Below, one piece after another: positions 24,095-32,779 of a DNA stretch of 64,000 bases; position 1 is the stretch's first letter; every line of letters starts with the position of its first letter. The notes beneath the pieces were generated by a model that worked only from the letters and a program-made list of their open reading frames with translations, did no database searches and was not told the origin of the DNA. The position numbers and the translations under genes were made by a program. Source of the stretch: Mycolicibacter sinensis (GTDB taxonomy: Bacteria > Actinomycetota > Actinomycetes > Mycobacteriales > Mycobacteriaceae); the NCBI RefSeq assembly GCF_001667375.1, contig NZ_LZIN01000052.1, positions 46,948 through 110,947 on the forward strand, given 5' to 3'.

Positions 24095-26204
24095 CAACCA
24101 AACCATCGGTCAGCACGGCACCGATGCCGAGCTTCTCTTTGATCTTCTTCTCGATCTCGTTGGCCACGTCGACGTTCTCCAGCAGGTAGTTACGGGCGTT
24201 CTCCTTGCCTTGTCCGAGCTGCTCACCGTCGTAGGTGAACCAGGAGCCGGACTTGCGGATGAAGCCCTGGTCCACGCCCATGTCGATCAGCGATCCCTCG
24301 CGGCTGATGCCGCGGCCATACAGGATGTCGAACTCAGCCTGCTTGAACGGCGGACTGACCTTGTTCTTGACCACCTTGACCCGGGTGCGGTTGCCGACCG
24401 CGTCCGTACCGTCTTTGAGCGTCTCAATCCGCCGGACGTCCAGCCGAACTGAGGAATAAAACTTCAAAGCCTTTCCGCCGGTGGTTGTTTCGGGCGAATT
24501 ATGCACCATCACGCCGTCGACGAAGTAGTTGTGGTTGCCTTCCACCTCGATGTCGAAGCGGTGCATCGACCGAGTCGGCGGCTTGACGTGGACATCAAGT
24601 ACCCGGGCCGGCACCAAGTGCTGGGCGGGTTCGGCGAACTGAGGCGTCACGGCGCCGTGGCCACGGAACCGCGGCAACAGCTTGTACTCCATCGACGGTG
24701 CCATGTAGGGCGCCACCAATTCCTGGAACTTGGCCGTTGCGGCTGTGGAGAACACCAACACCGCCTTGCCGGCCGTGCCGGACAGTCGCAGACGCACATC
24801 CAGCCCGTGGGTGTCCCGCAGGTAATCGCACAACCGGGTCCGGGTGCCTTCCGACATCGCCTCCACGCAGATCTCGAGGCGCCCGCTACCGCCGGCGGTC
24901 CGTTCCTGCAATCCCTTGGAGCGCAGCGTGAACGAGCCGTCATCCATGTACCAGATGGCCAATGCCAACGGGGTGAGTGCTTTGAGGTAGTCCTCGGAGA
25001 AGAACTTCTTACCGTCTCCGAGGTACACCGCGCGCTGCAGTTCGCCCAGTTCGGGAAGCGGAGTGAAATCGACGAAGTGCGACCCCGCAGCGTTCTCCCG
25101 TTTCGAGTGACCGATGTTGCCCATCAGCGCGGTCTTCCACTGCAGGTACTCCACCTGGTTGGCGCCGTGCCCCAACCGGAACCGGACGCCGTTGCGGTCA
25201 CACCGATTGGGCGAGAGGTTTCCGTCACCCATCAGTGAACCGAGGACGACCTGGAATTGCTGGTCGCTGAGCAGGTGCGGTTCAGCAGCCAGTACTCGGT
25301 CGCCGGCGATCAGTTCACCGGCCTCGGTCCAGCCGCCCGGGGTCCGAATCAGGTGGTTGGGCGTCGCGGCGAACTGCGATTTGCCGTTACCGCCGGACTT
25401 CTCGACGGTGAACTGCAGGAACTTCTCGGCGGGCCCGTTGTCGAACCAGTTCACGATCTTGCGCGGCACCAACTGGTCTGCGATGGGGTCGTAAGACAAC
25501 ACCTCGACGTCCATCTTGTTGTTGACGATCTTGCCGATCTTCTCGGTACTGCCGTCGGCAAGCGTCACGCGGGTGGAATAGTTCATGCACCCGAACATCA
25601 CACCGATTTTTTCCCGCAGCTGGTTGATGAAGATCGCGGTGGTGCCCGAATTGTTCAGCGCGCCAGTCATCTTCCGCAGCGCCTGGCTCATCAGCCGGGC
25701 CTGCAGGCCGACGTGACTGTCCCCCATCTCGCCCTCGATCTCGGCGCGCGGCACCAGGGCGGCCACCGAGTCGATGACCAGGATGTCCAGTGCGCCCGAG
25801 CGGATCAGCGTGTCGGCGATCTCCAGCGCCTGCTCACCGGTGTCGGGCTGAGACACCAGCAGTGAATCGGTGTCCACACCGAGCTTCTTGGCGTACTCGG
25901 GGTCCAGCGCGTGCTCGGCGTCGATGAACGCCGCGATCCCGCCGGCCGCCTGAGCGTTGGCCACCGCGTGCAGCGCCACCGTGGTCTTACCGGAGGACTC
26001 CGGCCCGTAGATCTCGACGACCCGACCGCGGGGCAGACCGCCGATACCCAGCGCCACGTCCAGGGCGATCGACCCGGTCGGGATGACCGAGATCGGCTGA
26101 CGCACTTCGTCGCCGAGGCGCATCACCGAGCCTTTGCCGAAATTCTTGTCGATCTGGGCCATCGCCAGTTCGAGTGCCTTCTCGCGGTCAGGTGCTTGCG
26201 CCAT
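24063..26204 (-). CDS. recA: RecA recombinase precursor with intein (713 aa; mature RecA 349 aa)
   Basis: ATP-dependent strand-exchange protein and LexA co-protease. N-extein residues 1-205 hold [31 protein letters not shown] and the Walker A loop GPESSGKTT. The intein occupies 206-569, after REKIGVMFG. The C-extein resumes at [25 protein letters not shown] and ends LPAPVDF. Precursor minus intein gives 349 residues, the normal size. ATG 26204 is supported by an AGGAG ribosome-binding site (ACAGGAGAGACATC before the ATG) and by the known protein start. Upstream are a LexA box and a RecA-NDp promoter. The reading frame is open far upstream (to 26690), but that part is not RecA. Confidence 0.97.
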   Translation of the reverse strand: MAQAPDREKALELAMAQIDKNFGKGSVMRLGDEVRQPISVIPTGSIALDVALGIGGLPRGRVVEIYGPESSGKTTVALHAVANAQAAGGIAAFIDAEHALDPEYAKKLGVDTDSLLVSQPDTGEQALEIADTLIRSGALDILVIDSVAALVPRAEIEGEMGDSHVGLQARLMSQALRKMTGALNNSGTTAIFINQLREKIGVMFGCMNYSTRVTLADGSTEKIGKIVNNKMDVEVLSYDPIADQLVPRKIVNWFDNGPAEKFLQFTVEKSGGNGKSQFAATPNHLIRTPGGWTEAGELIAGDRVLAAEPHLLSDQQFQVVLGSLMGDGNLSPNRCDRNGVRFRLGHGANQVEYLQWKTALMGNIGHSKRENAAGSHFVDFTPLPELGELQRAVYLGDGKKFFSEDYLKALTPLALAIWYMDDGSFTLRSKGLQERTAGGSGRLEICVEAMSEGTRTRLCDYLRDTHGLDVRLRLSGTAGKAVLVFSTAATAKFQELVAPYMAPSMEYKLLPRFRGHGAVTPQFAEPAQHLVPARVLDVHVKPPTRSMHRFDIEVEGNHNYFVDGVMVHNSPETTTGGKALKFYSSVRLDVRRIETLKDGTDAVGNRTRVKVVKNKVSPPFKQAEFDILYGRGISREGSLIDMGVDQGFIRKSGSWFTYDGEQLGQGKENARNYLLENVDVANEIEKKIKEKLGIGAVLTDGLVDDVLPAPVDF
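24498..25589 (-). mobile_element. RecA intein with LAGLIDADG homing endonuclease (364 aa)
   Basis: Self-splicing protein insert at the RecA-b site, the same site as the M. leprae intein and different from the M. tuberculosis RecA-a site. The first residue is Cys ([10 protein letters not shown]), block B is [14 protein letters not shown], and the end is FVDGVMVHN before Ser of the C-extein, so all splicing residues (Cys, block B Thr/His, final His-Asn, +1 Ser) are present. The endonuclease blocks [13 protein letters not shown] and [11 protein letters not shown] keep their catalytic Asp residues. It therefore looks fully active both for splicing and for homing. Confidence 0.95.
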
Positions 26205-26259
26205 GATGTCTCTCCTGTGGTTCGTGTTCGGTTGACCGGTTCTCGGTCGGTTGGCCGTG

Positions 26260-26282
26260 ACGCTAGCGATAGGGTCCGACAA
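26260..26282 (-). promoter_or_regulatory. RecA-NDp (PafBC-type) damage-inducible promoter of recA
   Basis: On the minus strand the sequence reads TTGTCGGAC, 8 bases, TAGCGT, matching the mycobacterial RecA-NDp consensus TTGTCRGTG-N8-TANNNT in the invariant positions. This class is LexA-independent and in mycobacteria depends on PafBC. It lies about 56 bases before the recA ATG. Confidence 0.8.
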
Positions 26283-26306
26283 CCCGGCGAACTTCATCCA
26301 CAGTAG

Positions 26307-26322
26307 GCGAACGGGTGTTCGA
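26307..26322 (-). promoter_or_regulatory. LexA (SOS) box upstream of recA
   Basis: gCGAAC-GGGT-GTTCGa matches the mycobacterial SOS box TCGAAC-N4-GTTCGA in 11 of 12 specified positions. It is about 100 bases upstream of recA and just upstream of the RecA-NDp element, giving recA the usual dual damage control. Confidence 0.85.
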
Positions 26323-26380
26323 ATCAAGTCCGACACGCGGCGTGTCGGCGTGTCGAATTTTCGGCCGCAGACAGGCCCGC

Positions 26381-27592
26381 TTACGCCACCCGCATCACAT
26401 GCGCCGAAGCCCCGATGGCGGTGTTCTCGGTGCCCATCATGGTGGCCATGAACTGCTCCTGCTCGCGTCGGCCGCGCAAAGCCGCCCGGTCCAGCCCACC
26501 GGGCAGGATCAGCGCCGCAAGACTGCGAGCCAGGTTGACCGGCAGACGCAATACCGGATACCACGGCAGCACATAGGCCGGCAGCCCCAGTTCCCGCATC
26601 GCCCGCGGCCCCAGGAAGCCGCTGGTCACCGACAGGTGTTGCGCCCGGGCGATACGACGCCGCACGCCGCTCATACCGCGGTAGTGCCACTGCAGCGGAT
26701 CGTCGGCCATCGGGACCGCCAGCTGCCTGGTGGATTCATCGGGCGCCGACAATGCGCCGAGGGTGTGGTAGAGCACCCGGATGGCGTCGCGGAAGCTACG
26801 GGGCAGCCACTCGTCGTGCACCCCCATCAGCCAGCCGACGTAGCGGGTCAGGTGCGCGATGGCATCGAGCTCGGCAGGGGGCAGCACGAGTCCCATCCCC
26901 AGCCCGCCCGCCGGCGGGGCGATCAGCGCACCCACCAGGGTGGCGGCCATGTCGGTCTGGTTGACCGGCAGTCCCCACTCCTCGCTGCACCAGTCCGGCA
27001 GCGCCGCCACGTGCCGCCGGACGTACTCGTGGATCAATCGCACCCGGATGGTGGCCTGGTAACCGACGCCGAGGGGCTCCAGGCCGCCCTCGGAGCTGAC
27101 GTCCATCGCCCACTGCAGCGTCTCGGCGAACCGCTTGTTCGAGCCCTTCTCCAGCACACCGGTGCGCAGCAGGGTCTTGTTGAACGAGGAGAACTGGTAG
27201 CCGCCCAGCAACGAGACGTCGCGGGCGATGTAGGTCCCGTCAGCGCCGCCGCGGCGCAATGCCCGTTGCCCACGGCGCACCAGCGTGAGGTCGACCCAGT
27301 CCGGGATCGGCTCGAACTCCTCGAAGAACTCCCGCAACGGCTCCGGGGCATCCGGCACGGCGGCCAGGCCGTGGGTCAGGATCGTCTCGAAGATCGGCCG
27401 CGCCTCCTTGACGCCGGACATCCACTCGACCAGCCGCTGCATTGGTTCGTCGCCGACGTTGAGTCCCGCACCGATCTCGTCCCAGCGCTGCGGGGTCGGT
27501 TCGGCGATTCGGAGCAGACCGGCAAACACCCGAATGCCGAACGGGACCGCACCCGGGGCATCCGGGTGACGGGCGGGAACCGGCGAGTTCAT
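26381..27592 (-). CDS. DUF2236 / MpaB-Lcp-like oxygenase (403 aa)
   Basis: Member of the oxygenase MpaB / latex-clearing-protein-like family (DUF2236), heme-dependent or presumed so. Family features are [41 protein letters not shown] with the central His/Arg pattern, and [13 protein letters not shown]. No signal peptide is visible, so it is probably cytoplasmic. ATG 27592 is chosen because a GGAGG ribosome-binding site lies 8 bases upstream. It is divergent from a TetR gene with an operator between them, so TetR probably controls it. It separates recA from DUF3046, which are closer together in M. tuberculosis, so it is an insertion in the core order. Substrate unknown. Confidence 0.8.
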   Translation of the reverse strand: MNSPVPARHPDAPGAVPFGIRVFAGLLRIAEPTPQRWDEIGAGLNVGDEPMQRLVEWMSGVKEARPIFETILTHGLAAVPDAPEPLREFFEEFEPIPDWVDLTLVRRGQRALRRGGADGTYIARDVSLLGGYQFSSFNKTLLRTGVLEKGSNKRFAETLQWAMDVSSEGGLEPLGVGYQATIRVRLIHEYVRRHVAALPDWCSEEWGLPVNQTDMAATLVGALIAPPAGGLGMGLVLPPAELDAIAHLTRYVGWLMGVHDEWLPRSFRDAIRVLYHTLGALSAPDESTRQLAVPMADDPLQWHYRGMSGVRRRIARAQHLSVTSGFLGPRAMRELGLPAYVLPWYPVLRLPVNLARSLAALILPGGLDRAALRGRREQEQFMATMMGTENTAIGASAHVMRVA

Positions 27593-27614
27593 CGGATAAG
27601 CCTCCTGCGCACAC

Positions 27615-27638
27615 TTTGGATAACAGCTGTGTTCCAAA
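27615..27638. promoter_or_regulatory. 24-bp palindromic operator between oxygenase and TetR
   Basis: TTTGGATAACAG-CTGTGTTCCAAA is symmetric at 20 of 24 positions. It lies 22 bases from the oxygenase start and 17 from the TetR start, where a repressor would block both divergent promoters. Confidence 0.7.
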
Positions 27639-27655
27639 TCTAAGCCGCAGGTAGG

Positions 27656-28315
27656 GTGATGTCAATGAAACGCCCGGGAGTGGTGCGCGACTACGGCGGC
27701 ATCAGCGCGGTCGACCGCCGTGCCGAACGCCGGGGCAAGCTGCTGGCCGCGGGCCGCCGAATCTGGGGTGAATCCGGCCTGAGCGAGGTCACCGTCCGCG
27801 GCGTCTGTACCGCCGCGGGGCTGATCCCGCGCTACTTCTACGAACAATTCAGTAACCGGGACGCGTTGCTGTTCGCCGTCTCCGACGACGTCCGCGACCA
27901 GTTGCTCGAAGCGATGGTCACCGCCGGCGTCGGTGATCCCGGCACGCTCACCGACAAGCTGCGCTCGGCGCTGACGGCCTTTCTCGACCTCATCGCCGCG
28001 GACCCCTACATTCACCGCATCGCCACCAGCGATTTGTCCGCCGTCCCCGGACTCAACGAGCACCGCGCCCACATCCTGGACCTGATCACCGACTCGATCG
28101 TCGAGCACGCGCCCGGCGTCCTCGACGGCGAACCTCCGCCGCCGGCGGAGTTACGCCGCGGCGCCTTGTTCATCGTCGGCGGCGTCAACCAGATCATCGA
28201 AGCCTGGCTGGCCGACCCCGTCGAGTCCCCCGCCGAACTGGCTGCCGTGTGCTCGGACCTGTCTGTGGCCCTGGTCCGCAGCATCGTGGCCCCGCACGAC
28301 CACTCTCACCACTGA
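27656..28315 (+). CDS. TetR-family transcriptional regulator (219 aa)
   Basis: N-terminal helix-turn-helix (SEVTVRGVCTAAGLIPRYFYEQFSNRDALLFAV, residues about 43-75) followed by an all-helical ligand-binding domain. The start is uncertain among GTG 27656, ATG 27659 and ATG 27665. Divergent from the DUF2236 oxygenase with a palindromic operator between, so it probably represses that gene and itself. The C-terminus ends in a His-rich tail (VAPHDHSHH), and the stop overlaps the 3' end of the convergent DUF3046 gene by 10 bases. Confidence 0.85.
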   Translation: MMSMKRPGVVRDYGGISAVDRRAERRGKLLAAGRRIWGESGLSEVTVRGVCTAAGLIPRYFYEQFSNRDALLFAVSDDVRDQLLEAMVTAGVGDPGTLTDKLRSALTAFLDLIAADPYIHRIATSDLSAVPGLNEHRAHILDLITDSIVEHAPGVLDGEPPPPAELRRGALFIVGGVNQIIEAWLADPVESPAELAAVCSDLSVALVRSIVAPHDHSHH

Positions 28316-28500
28316 TCGCGCGGCACGTCGAAGTCCGCGCACAGCGCCCACCACACGTCGCGGGGCTCCACCCCGTCCTCGATCGCCTGCGCGGCGGTCC
28401 GGCCACCTACCGCGGCCAGCACGTGGTCGGTCAGCACCGTGGCGCCGTAGGCCGCACCGAAACGCAGCGTTACCCGCTCGTGAAATTCGGTCAGGCGCAC
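28306..28500 (-). CDS. DUF3046 protein, Rv2738c-like (64 aa)
   Basis: Small conserved actinobacterial protein of unknown function found beside recA. RLTEFHERVTLRFGAAYGATVLTDHVLAAVGGRTAAQAIEDGVEPRDVWWALCADFDVPRDQW is almost collinear with the M. tuberculosis protein as I remember it. GTG 28500 gives the conserved start; a longer frame to 28527 has no support. It begins 10 bases after the stop of the upstream glycosyltransferase, so the two are one operon. Confidence 0.85.
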   Translation of the reverse strand: MRLTEFHERVTLRFGAAYGATVLTDHVLAAVGGRTAAQAIEDGVEPRDVWWALCADFDVPRDQW

Positions 28501-28510
28501 GCGTCCCAAC

Positions 28511-29683
28511 CTACTCAGCGCGCGCAAGTACCTCGTGACACACCTGCACCGGGTCGGCCACCTCGGCGGCCCCGTCGGCGGCCCGTCGTGCGGCGTCGCG
28601 GTAACCAGGTGAGGCCAGCACGGCGCGCACCGCCTCGGTCAGCGCGGCCGGGGTCAGTGGCCGGATCAGCCGGCCGCTGCCCTGGCGCACGATGCGGTTG
28701 GCGATCTCCCATTGGTCGCCCCCGCCCGGCACCACCACCAGCGGCAGGCCGGCCAACAGCGACTTGGCCACCATGCCGTGCCCGCCGCCACAGATCACCA
28801 GATCGGCGCGGGACAGCAGTTCGTCCTGGCGTCCCAGACCGGCGACGGCCCACGGCGGCAGGGGCAACTCGGGGCCGTTCAGCCGCGACACCGCGATCCG
28901 GGCGTCCACCGGCAGCGCGTCGCCGGGCACCAGATGCTGCACCGCCAGCTCGGCCAGCCCGGCAGCCCCGGTCGCCGCCGTGGACGGCGCCACCACCACC
29001 AGCGGGCCAGAGCCCGGCGGCACCGTGAGCAGCTCTTCGGTCGGCTCGAAGTGCAGCGGCCCGACGACGACTGCCTCGGCGGGCCAGTCCGGCCGCGGCA
29101 CCTCGAGGGCCGGCAGCGTGGCGATCAGGCGCCGCACCGGCCCGGGGTCGCGCTCCGGCAGGCCGATACCCGCCCGGGCCTCGGCGCGCTGCCGCAGACC
29201 GGTTCGCACCGATCGTGCGGTCAGCGACCGCATCACCGCGTCGCGCAGCCGGCCCCGCGCCCCGCGGCCGGGGGCCAGCCCGCTGCCGATCGGCGGCAAC
29301 CCCTTGGACGGCAGGTAGAGCGGATGCGGGCTGAGTTCCACCCACGGGATGCCGAGCAGTTCGGCGGCCATTCCGCCGCAGGCGGTGATCACGTCGGAGA
29401 CCACCAGGTCCGGTGCCAGCGCCCGCAGCTGCTCGCGGTTCTGCTGCGCCATGCGGGCCGCCCGCCGGTGCAGCTTCTCCCCGTCGTCGGTGTCGTCGTC
29501 GGCGACGGTGGCATCGAGGCCGAGCAGCTCGGCGGCGTCCACCCCGGCGGCGCGCGCGGTGTCGAGCCACTGCACCCCGGTCAGCAGCGTCGGCGCGTCC
29601 CCAGCCGCGACGAAGCGCCGGCACAACGCGATCGCCGGGAACGCGTGGCCGGGGTCGGGCCCGGCGACTACCACGATGCGCAT
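28511..29683 (-). CDS. UGT-type glycosyltransferase, Rv2739c-like (390 aa)
   Basis: GT-B fold glycosyltransferase of the macrolide/sterol type (GT1). The N-terminus MRIVVVAGPDPGHAFPAIALCRRFVAAG is the acceptor-side Rossmann strand with its Gly-His. The donor-binding C-terminal half has ADLVICGGGHGMVAKSLLAGLPLVVVPGGGDQWEIANRIVRQGSG, in place of the usual HGG-x-GT-x-E. ATG 29683 is chosen from the conserved start; upstream sequence belongs to the divergent ephG region. Donor and acceptor unknown. Operon with DUF3046. Confidence 0.85.
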   Translation of the reverse strand: MRIVVVAGPDPGHAFPAIALCRRFVAAGDAPTLLTGVQWLDTARAAGVDAAELLGLDATVADDDTDDGEKLHRRAARMAQQNREQLRALAPDLVVSDVITACGGMAAELLGIPWVELSPHPLYLPSKGLPPIGSGLAPGRGARGRLRDAVMRSLTARSVRTGLRQRAEARAGIGLPERDPGPVRRLIATLPALEVPRPDWPAEAVVVGPLHFEPTEELLTVPPGSGPLVVVAPSTAATGAAGLAELAVQHLVPGDALPVDARIAVSRLNGPELPLPPWAVAGLGRQDELLSRADLVICGGGHGMVAKSLLAGLPLVVVPGGGDQWEIANRIVRQGSGRLIRPLTPAALTEAVRAVLASPGYRDAARRAADGAAEVADPVQVCHEVLARAE

Positions 29684-29712
29684 CGGCCTACCGTGCCACA
29701 GCCCGGCGGGCC

Positions 29713-29718
29713 TAGGCT
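29713..29718 (+). promoter_or_regulatory. -10 element (TAGGCT) of ephG
   Basis: TANNNT hexamer with 7 bases to ATG 29726; consistent with a leaderless transcript. Confidence 0.45.
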
Positions 29719-29725
29719 GGCAGGC

Positions 29726-30166
29726 ATGACCGAACCGAGTGTCCAGCAGACCGCGACGGCCGACAACGTCCGCACGGTGGAGACGTTCCTCGATGCCCTC
29801 GCCGACGATGATCTCGACACCGCGGCGGCGGCACTCGCCGAGGACGTGGTGTATCAGAACGTCGGGTTGCCGACCATCTACGGCCGCAGCGCCACCATCG
29901 GGGTGTTCCGCCGGATGGCGGGCCGGGCGGCCTTCGATGTGAAAATCCACCGCGTCGCCGCTGAGGGCGCGGCGGTGCTCACCGAGCGCACCGATGCGCT
30001 GACCTTCGGTCCGCTTCGGCTGCAATTCTGGGTGTGCGGGGTGTTCGAGGTCCACAACGGGCGTATCACGTTGTGGCGCGACTACTTTGACTTCTTCGAT
30101 ATGTTCAAGGCGACGCTGCGGGCGGTGGCGGCGACCGTCTTTCCCGCGCTACGCCCGAGCTGGTAG
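29726..30166 (+). CDS. ephG: Limonene-1,2-epoxide hydrolase family protein, EphG-like (146 aa)
   Basis: Small SnoaL/cystatin-like epoxide hydrolase; the M. tuberculosis orthologue Rv2740 hydrolyses bulky and sterol-like epoxides. The catalytic Asp-Arg-Asp set is represented by TERTDAL (Arg and Asp, about residues 88-94) and WRDYFDFFD (about 114-122). The length is close to the usual 149. Divergent from the glycosyltransferase with 42 bases between them, and followed 6 bases later by the DUF5313 gene on the same strand. Confidence 0.9.
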   Translation: MTEPSVQQTATADNVRTVETFLDALADDDLDTAAAALAEDVVYQNVGLPTIYGRSATIGVFRRMAGRAAFDVKIHRVAAEGAAVLTERTDALTFGPLRLQFWVCGVFEVHNGRITLWRDYFDFFDMFKATLRAVAATVFPALRPSW

Positions 30167-30172
30167 GCCGTA

Positions 30173-30586
30173 TTGACCACCCGCCGACGACCCAGCGCGA
30201 TCCAATATCTCCGGTACTGCTACGGCCGCCCGCTGCCGCCGGAGATGCGGGACTGGGTCCGCAACGACCTGGCCGGCCCCGGCGCCACCACCCGGATGAT
30301 CATGCGCGCCGTCGTGCCGACGACGCTGATCCTGATCCCGTTTTGGCTGTTGCCGACCGACTTCCTGACGCACGTGAGCATGACGTTTCCGATCTGGTTC
30401 ATGGCGATCCTGTTCTCGCATGCGCTCAACAAGGTGTGGCGCAAGCACATGCTGCGGATGCACGGGCTCGACCCGGAACTCGCCGACGCACGCAAGCGCG
30501 AGCGCGACGCCCACATCCACCGGTCCTACGCCGAACGCTACGGCGCGCGGCCCGAATCAGTCGATCAGCGAAGCGACGACATCTAG
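30173..30586 (+). CDS. DUF5313 family membrane protein (137 aa)
   Basis: The N-terminus RPSAIQYLRYCYGRPLPPEMRDWVRNDLAGPGATTRM is the family signature. Two membrane segments follow (about 46-62 and 66-85) and then a charged cytoplasmic tail with HGLDPELADARKRERDAHIHRSYAERYG. A TTG start at 30173 is assumed, 6 bases after the ephG stop. The 3' end overlaps pspM by 4 bases. Function unknown. Confidence 0.75.
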   Translation: MTTRRRPSAIQYLRYCYGRPLPPEMRDWVRNDLAGPGATTRMIMRAVVPTTLILIPFWLLPTDFLTHVSMTFPIWFMAILFSHALNKVWRKHMLRMHGLDPELADARKRERDAHIHRSYAERYGARPESVDQRSDDI

Positions 30587-31425
30587 ATCCGGGGCAGCTC
30601 GGCGAGTTCGTCGAACGCCTGCGCCCAACCCAGCATGCGGTCGGTCGCGGTGGTCAGCTCCTCGCGGTAACGCTGCTGGGACATCGGCGAATTCATCGGA
30701 TCGCCGGACGGCGTGGATGAGCTGTCGTTCGCCGAGGCGACCAGCTGCGCTGCGGCGGTCACCATTTCGTTGTACTGACGAACGCCGGCACTCAACTGAG
30801 CGGTGAACGCGTTGATCGTCGGCACCAGGTATTCCCGCGACTGCGCGCTGTGTTGCACGGCGCGCTCCATCGACACCACCTGGGCGGCGGTGGCCGCCAT
30901 CGTCGACGCGGCCCCGTTGACGGCGGCGGTCAGTTCGGTGATCTCACCGGCGGGCAGCAGCCGGCCGCGCTCCAGTACGCCCAGCAGCGACACCATGCCG
31001 CGCTCGGAGGCGCCCAGCGCATACATCGCCGGTCGCGCCGCCGACCCGGGCGGCGGCAGGCGCCGCGCGGTGACGGTGCGCGCCGCGGGCAGCGGCACCG
31101 AGCGCAGCCAGCGGTACCGCAGCAACAGCAGCGTTGCCGGGGCGGCCGCGCCCGCGGCGACCAGCCCGGTGATCAGCAGCACCCACCACGGGGTGGCCCA
31201 GGACGCCAGGACAGCCGTCACAGCCAACCAGAACCCGCAGGCGGCAGCGAAGAGCACTCCCAAACGCAGCGACCACCGACGCTTGCGCAGCAATCTGGCC
31301 CGCGGATCGGCGATCGCACCCAGCTTGTCGGCCAGGATGTCGGCGGCTTCGCTGGCACGGTCGACGGCGCGCTGAAGTAAGGCGCCCCGGCTCCGGCCTT
31401 TAAGCCCTCCGACTCTCACGGCCAT
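30583..31425 (-). CDS. pspM: PspM, envelope-stress membrane protein (280 aa)
   Basis: Orthologue of Rv2743c, the membrane partner of PspA in the mycobacterial phage-shock-protein system. Two adjacent membrane helices (about 53-73 and 78-100) are flanked by a basic N-terminal stretch (ADPRARLLRKRRWSLRLG). The C-terminal half is helical, rich in Ala, Ser and Gln. The start is 3 bases after the pspA stop, so it is in the clgR-pspA-pspM operon. The fourth M. tuberculosis gene, pspN (Rv2742c), is not seen here; DUF5313 and ephG occupy that place. Confidence 0.88.
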   Translation of the reverse strand: MAVRVGGLKGRSRGALLQRAVDRASEAADILADKLGAIADPRARLLRKRRWSLRLGVLFAAACGFWLAVTAVLASWATPWWVLLITGLVAAGAAAPATLLLLRYRWLRSVPLPAARTVTARRLPPPGSAARPAMYALGASERGMVSLLGVLERGRLLPAGEITELTAAVNGAASTMAATAAQVVSMERAVQHSAQSREYLVPTINAFTAQLSAGVRQYNEMVTAAAQLVASANDSSSTPSGDPMNSPMSQQRYREELTTATDRMLGWAQAFDELAELPRI

Positions 31426-31428
31426 CGA

Positions 31429-32253
31429 CTACCGGTCCAGCGGATTCTCGGGAGTGAGGTCGGCGCCCGACTGCGGAGCCGCCGGGGTGGGTGGGGCCGG
31501 TGCGGCGGCGGTGCCGCCGGCCGGTAGTGACTCACCGCGCATCGACGCGCGGATCTGCTCCAACCGGGAGTGGCCGGCCATCTGCACCCCGGCCTGTTCC
31601 ACCTCGAGCATCCGGCCCTGCACCGACCCTCGCGCCAGTTCCGCTTCGCCGAGTGCGTTGGCGTAACGCCGCTCGATCTTGTCGCGCACCTCATCGAGAC
31701 TGGGGGTGGTGCCGGGCGCGGCGATCTCACTCATCGACCGCAGCGACGCGCTGACCTGCTCCTGCATCTTGGCCTGTTCGAGCTGGCTGAGCAGCTTGGT
31801 GCGCTCGGCGATCTTCTGCTGCAACACCATCGCGTTCTGCTCGACGGCCTTCTTGGCCTGACCGGCAGCGGTCAGCGCTTGGTCATGCAGCGCCTTGAGG
31901 TCTTCCACGCTCTGTTCGGCGGTGACCAGCTGAGCCGCGAACGCCTCGGCGGCGTTGTTGTATTCGGTGGCCTTGGCGCTGTCTCCGGACGCGGTGGCCT
32001 GGTCGGCCAGCGTCAGCGCCTGACGCACGTTGACCTGAAGCTTCTCGATGTCGGCCAGCTGCCGGTTCAGCCGCATCTCCAGCTGCCGCTGGTTGCCGAT
32101 CACCTGGGCGGCCTGCTGGGTGAGCGCCTGGTGCTGCCGCTGCGCCTCTTCGATCGCCTGCTGGATCTGCACCTTCGGATCGGCGTGCTCGTCGATCTTG
32201 GCGTTGAACAGCGCCATCACGTACTTCCACGCCTTGACGAACGGGTTGGCCAT
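31429..32253 (-). CDS. pspA: PspA / 35-kDa antigen, phage shock protein A (274 aa)
   Basis: PspA/IM30 (ESCRT-III-like) membrane-repair protein. [41 protein letters not shown] is the family N-terminus, with an amphipathic first helix. It is followed by a long coiled coil (about 30-215) rich in Gln, Ala and Glu and a Pro/Ala-rich tail with TPENPLDR at the end. In mycobacteria it binds ClgR and restrains it until envelope stress frees the regulator. Second gene of the operon, 82 bases after clgR. Confidence 0.95.
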   Translation of the reverse strand: MANPFVKAWKYVMALFNAKIDEHADPKVQIQQAIEEAQRQHQALTQQAAQVIGNQRQLEMRLNRQLADIEKLQVNVRQALTLADQATASGDSAKATEYNNAAEAFAAQLVTAEQSVEDLKALHDQALTAAGQAKKAVEQNAMVLQQKIAERTKLLSQLEQAKMQEQVSASLRSMSEIAAPGTTPSLDEVRDKIERRYANALGEAELARGSVQGRMLEVEQAGVQMAGHSRLEQIRASMRGESLPAGGTAAAPAPPTPAAPQSGADLTPENPLDR

Positions 32254-32335
32254 CAGTCAGCTCCGTCTGGTTGTTTGCGATGCGGTCTGCCGCCAACTTA
32301 TCGGTTCGGTGGTACCCGGGTGAAGCTTCGACACG

Positions 32336-32659
32336 TCACGCAGAGGCCATCGCCCGGATCGGGGGGATGACCACCTTGGTACCGGCATCGATGCGGCTGA
32401 CCCCGACGTTCCGCTCGGCCCGCTCGGCCCGCGCCATCCGGTTGCCGGCATCGAAGAGCACGGCCGACAACGGGATCCGCAACGCCGCGCAGATCGCGTT
32501 GAGCAGCTCGCTGGACGCCTCCTTGCGGCCGCGCTCGACCTCGGAGAGGTACCCCAGGCTGACCCGCGCCGAATCCGACACCTCGCGCAGTGTGCGCCCC
32601 TGCGCCATCCGGGCCTGGCGCAACACCTCGCCGACCGATTCCCGCAGCAAAGCCGTCAT
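32336..32659 (-). CDS. clgR: ClgR transcriptional activator (107 aa)
   Basis: XRE-type helix-turn-helix regulator of clp protease and psp genes. The DNA-binding domain is [49 protein letters not shown] (about 12-60), nearly identical to the M. tuberculosis protein. The C-terminus ends in small residues (IRAMASA), suitable for a Clp degron. GAGGAG lies 6 bases before ATG 32659. A SigE-type promoter lies upstream. It heads clgR-pspA-pspM. Confidence 0.95.
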   Translation of the reverse strand: MTALLRESVGEVLRQARMAQGRTLREVSDSARVSLGYLSEVERGRKEASSELLNAICAALRIPLSAVLFDAGNRMARAERAERNVGVSRIDAGTKVVIPPIRAMASA

Positions 32660-32710
32660 CGTGTACTCCTCAATCAGGTCAACCCTGCAAAACCGACAGT
32701 CACCAAGGTC

Positions 32711-32738
32711 AACGCCCGCGACGCCCCTGCGGGTTCCC
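32711..32738 (-). promoter_or_regulatory. SigE-type promoter of clgR-pspA-pspM
   Basis: On the minus strand GGGAAC and CGTT are separated by 18 bases, matching the mycobacterial SigE pattern (GGAAC about 17-18 bases before GTT). The elements lie about 50-80 bases before clgR, which in M. tuberculosis is a SigE target. Confidence 0.65.
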
Positions 32739-32779
32739 GGATCGCCGGTTTGATTCGGCGGTCCCGGCTTCGTCTCCGC

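Noticed and set aside
26205..26690. Upstream extension of the recA frame
   Set aside because: The frame is open but the sequence is not RecA, includes the recA promoters and LexA box, and ATG 26204 has a ribosome-binding site.
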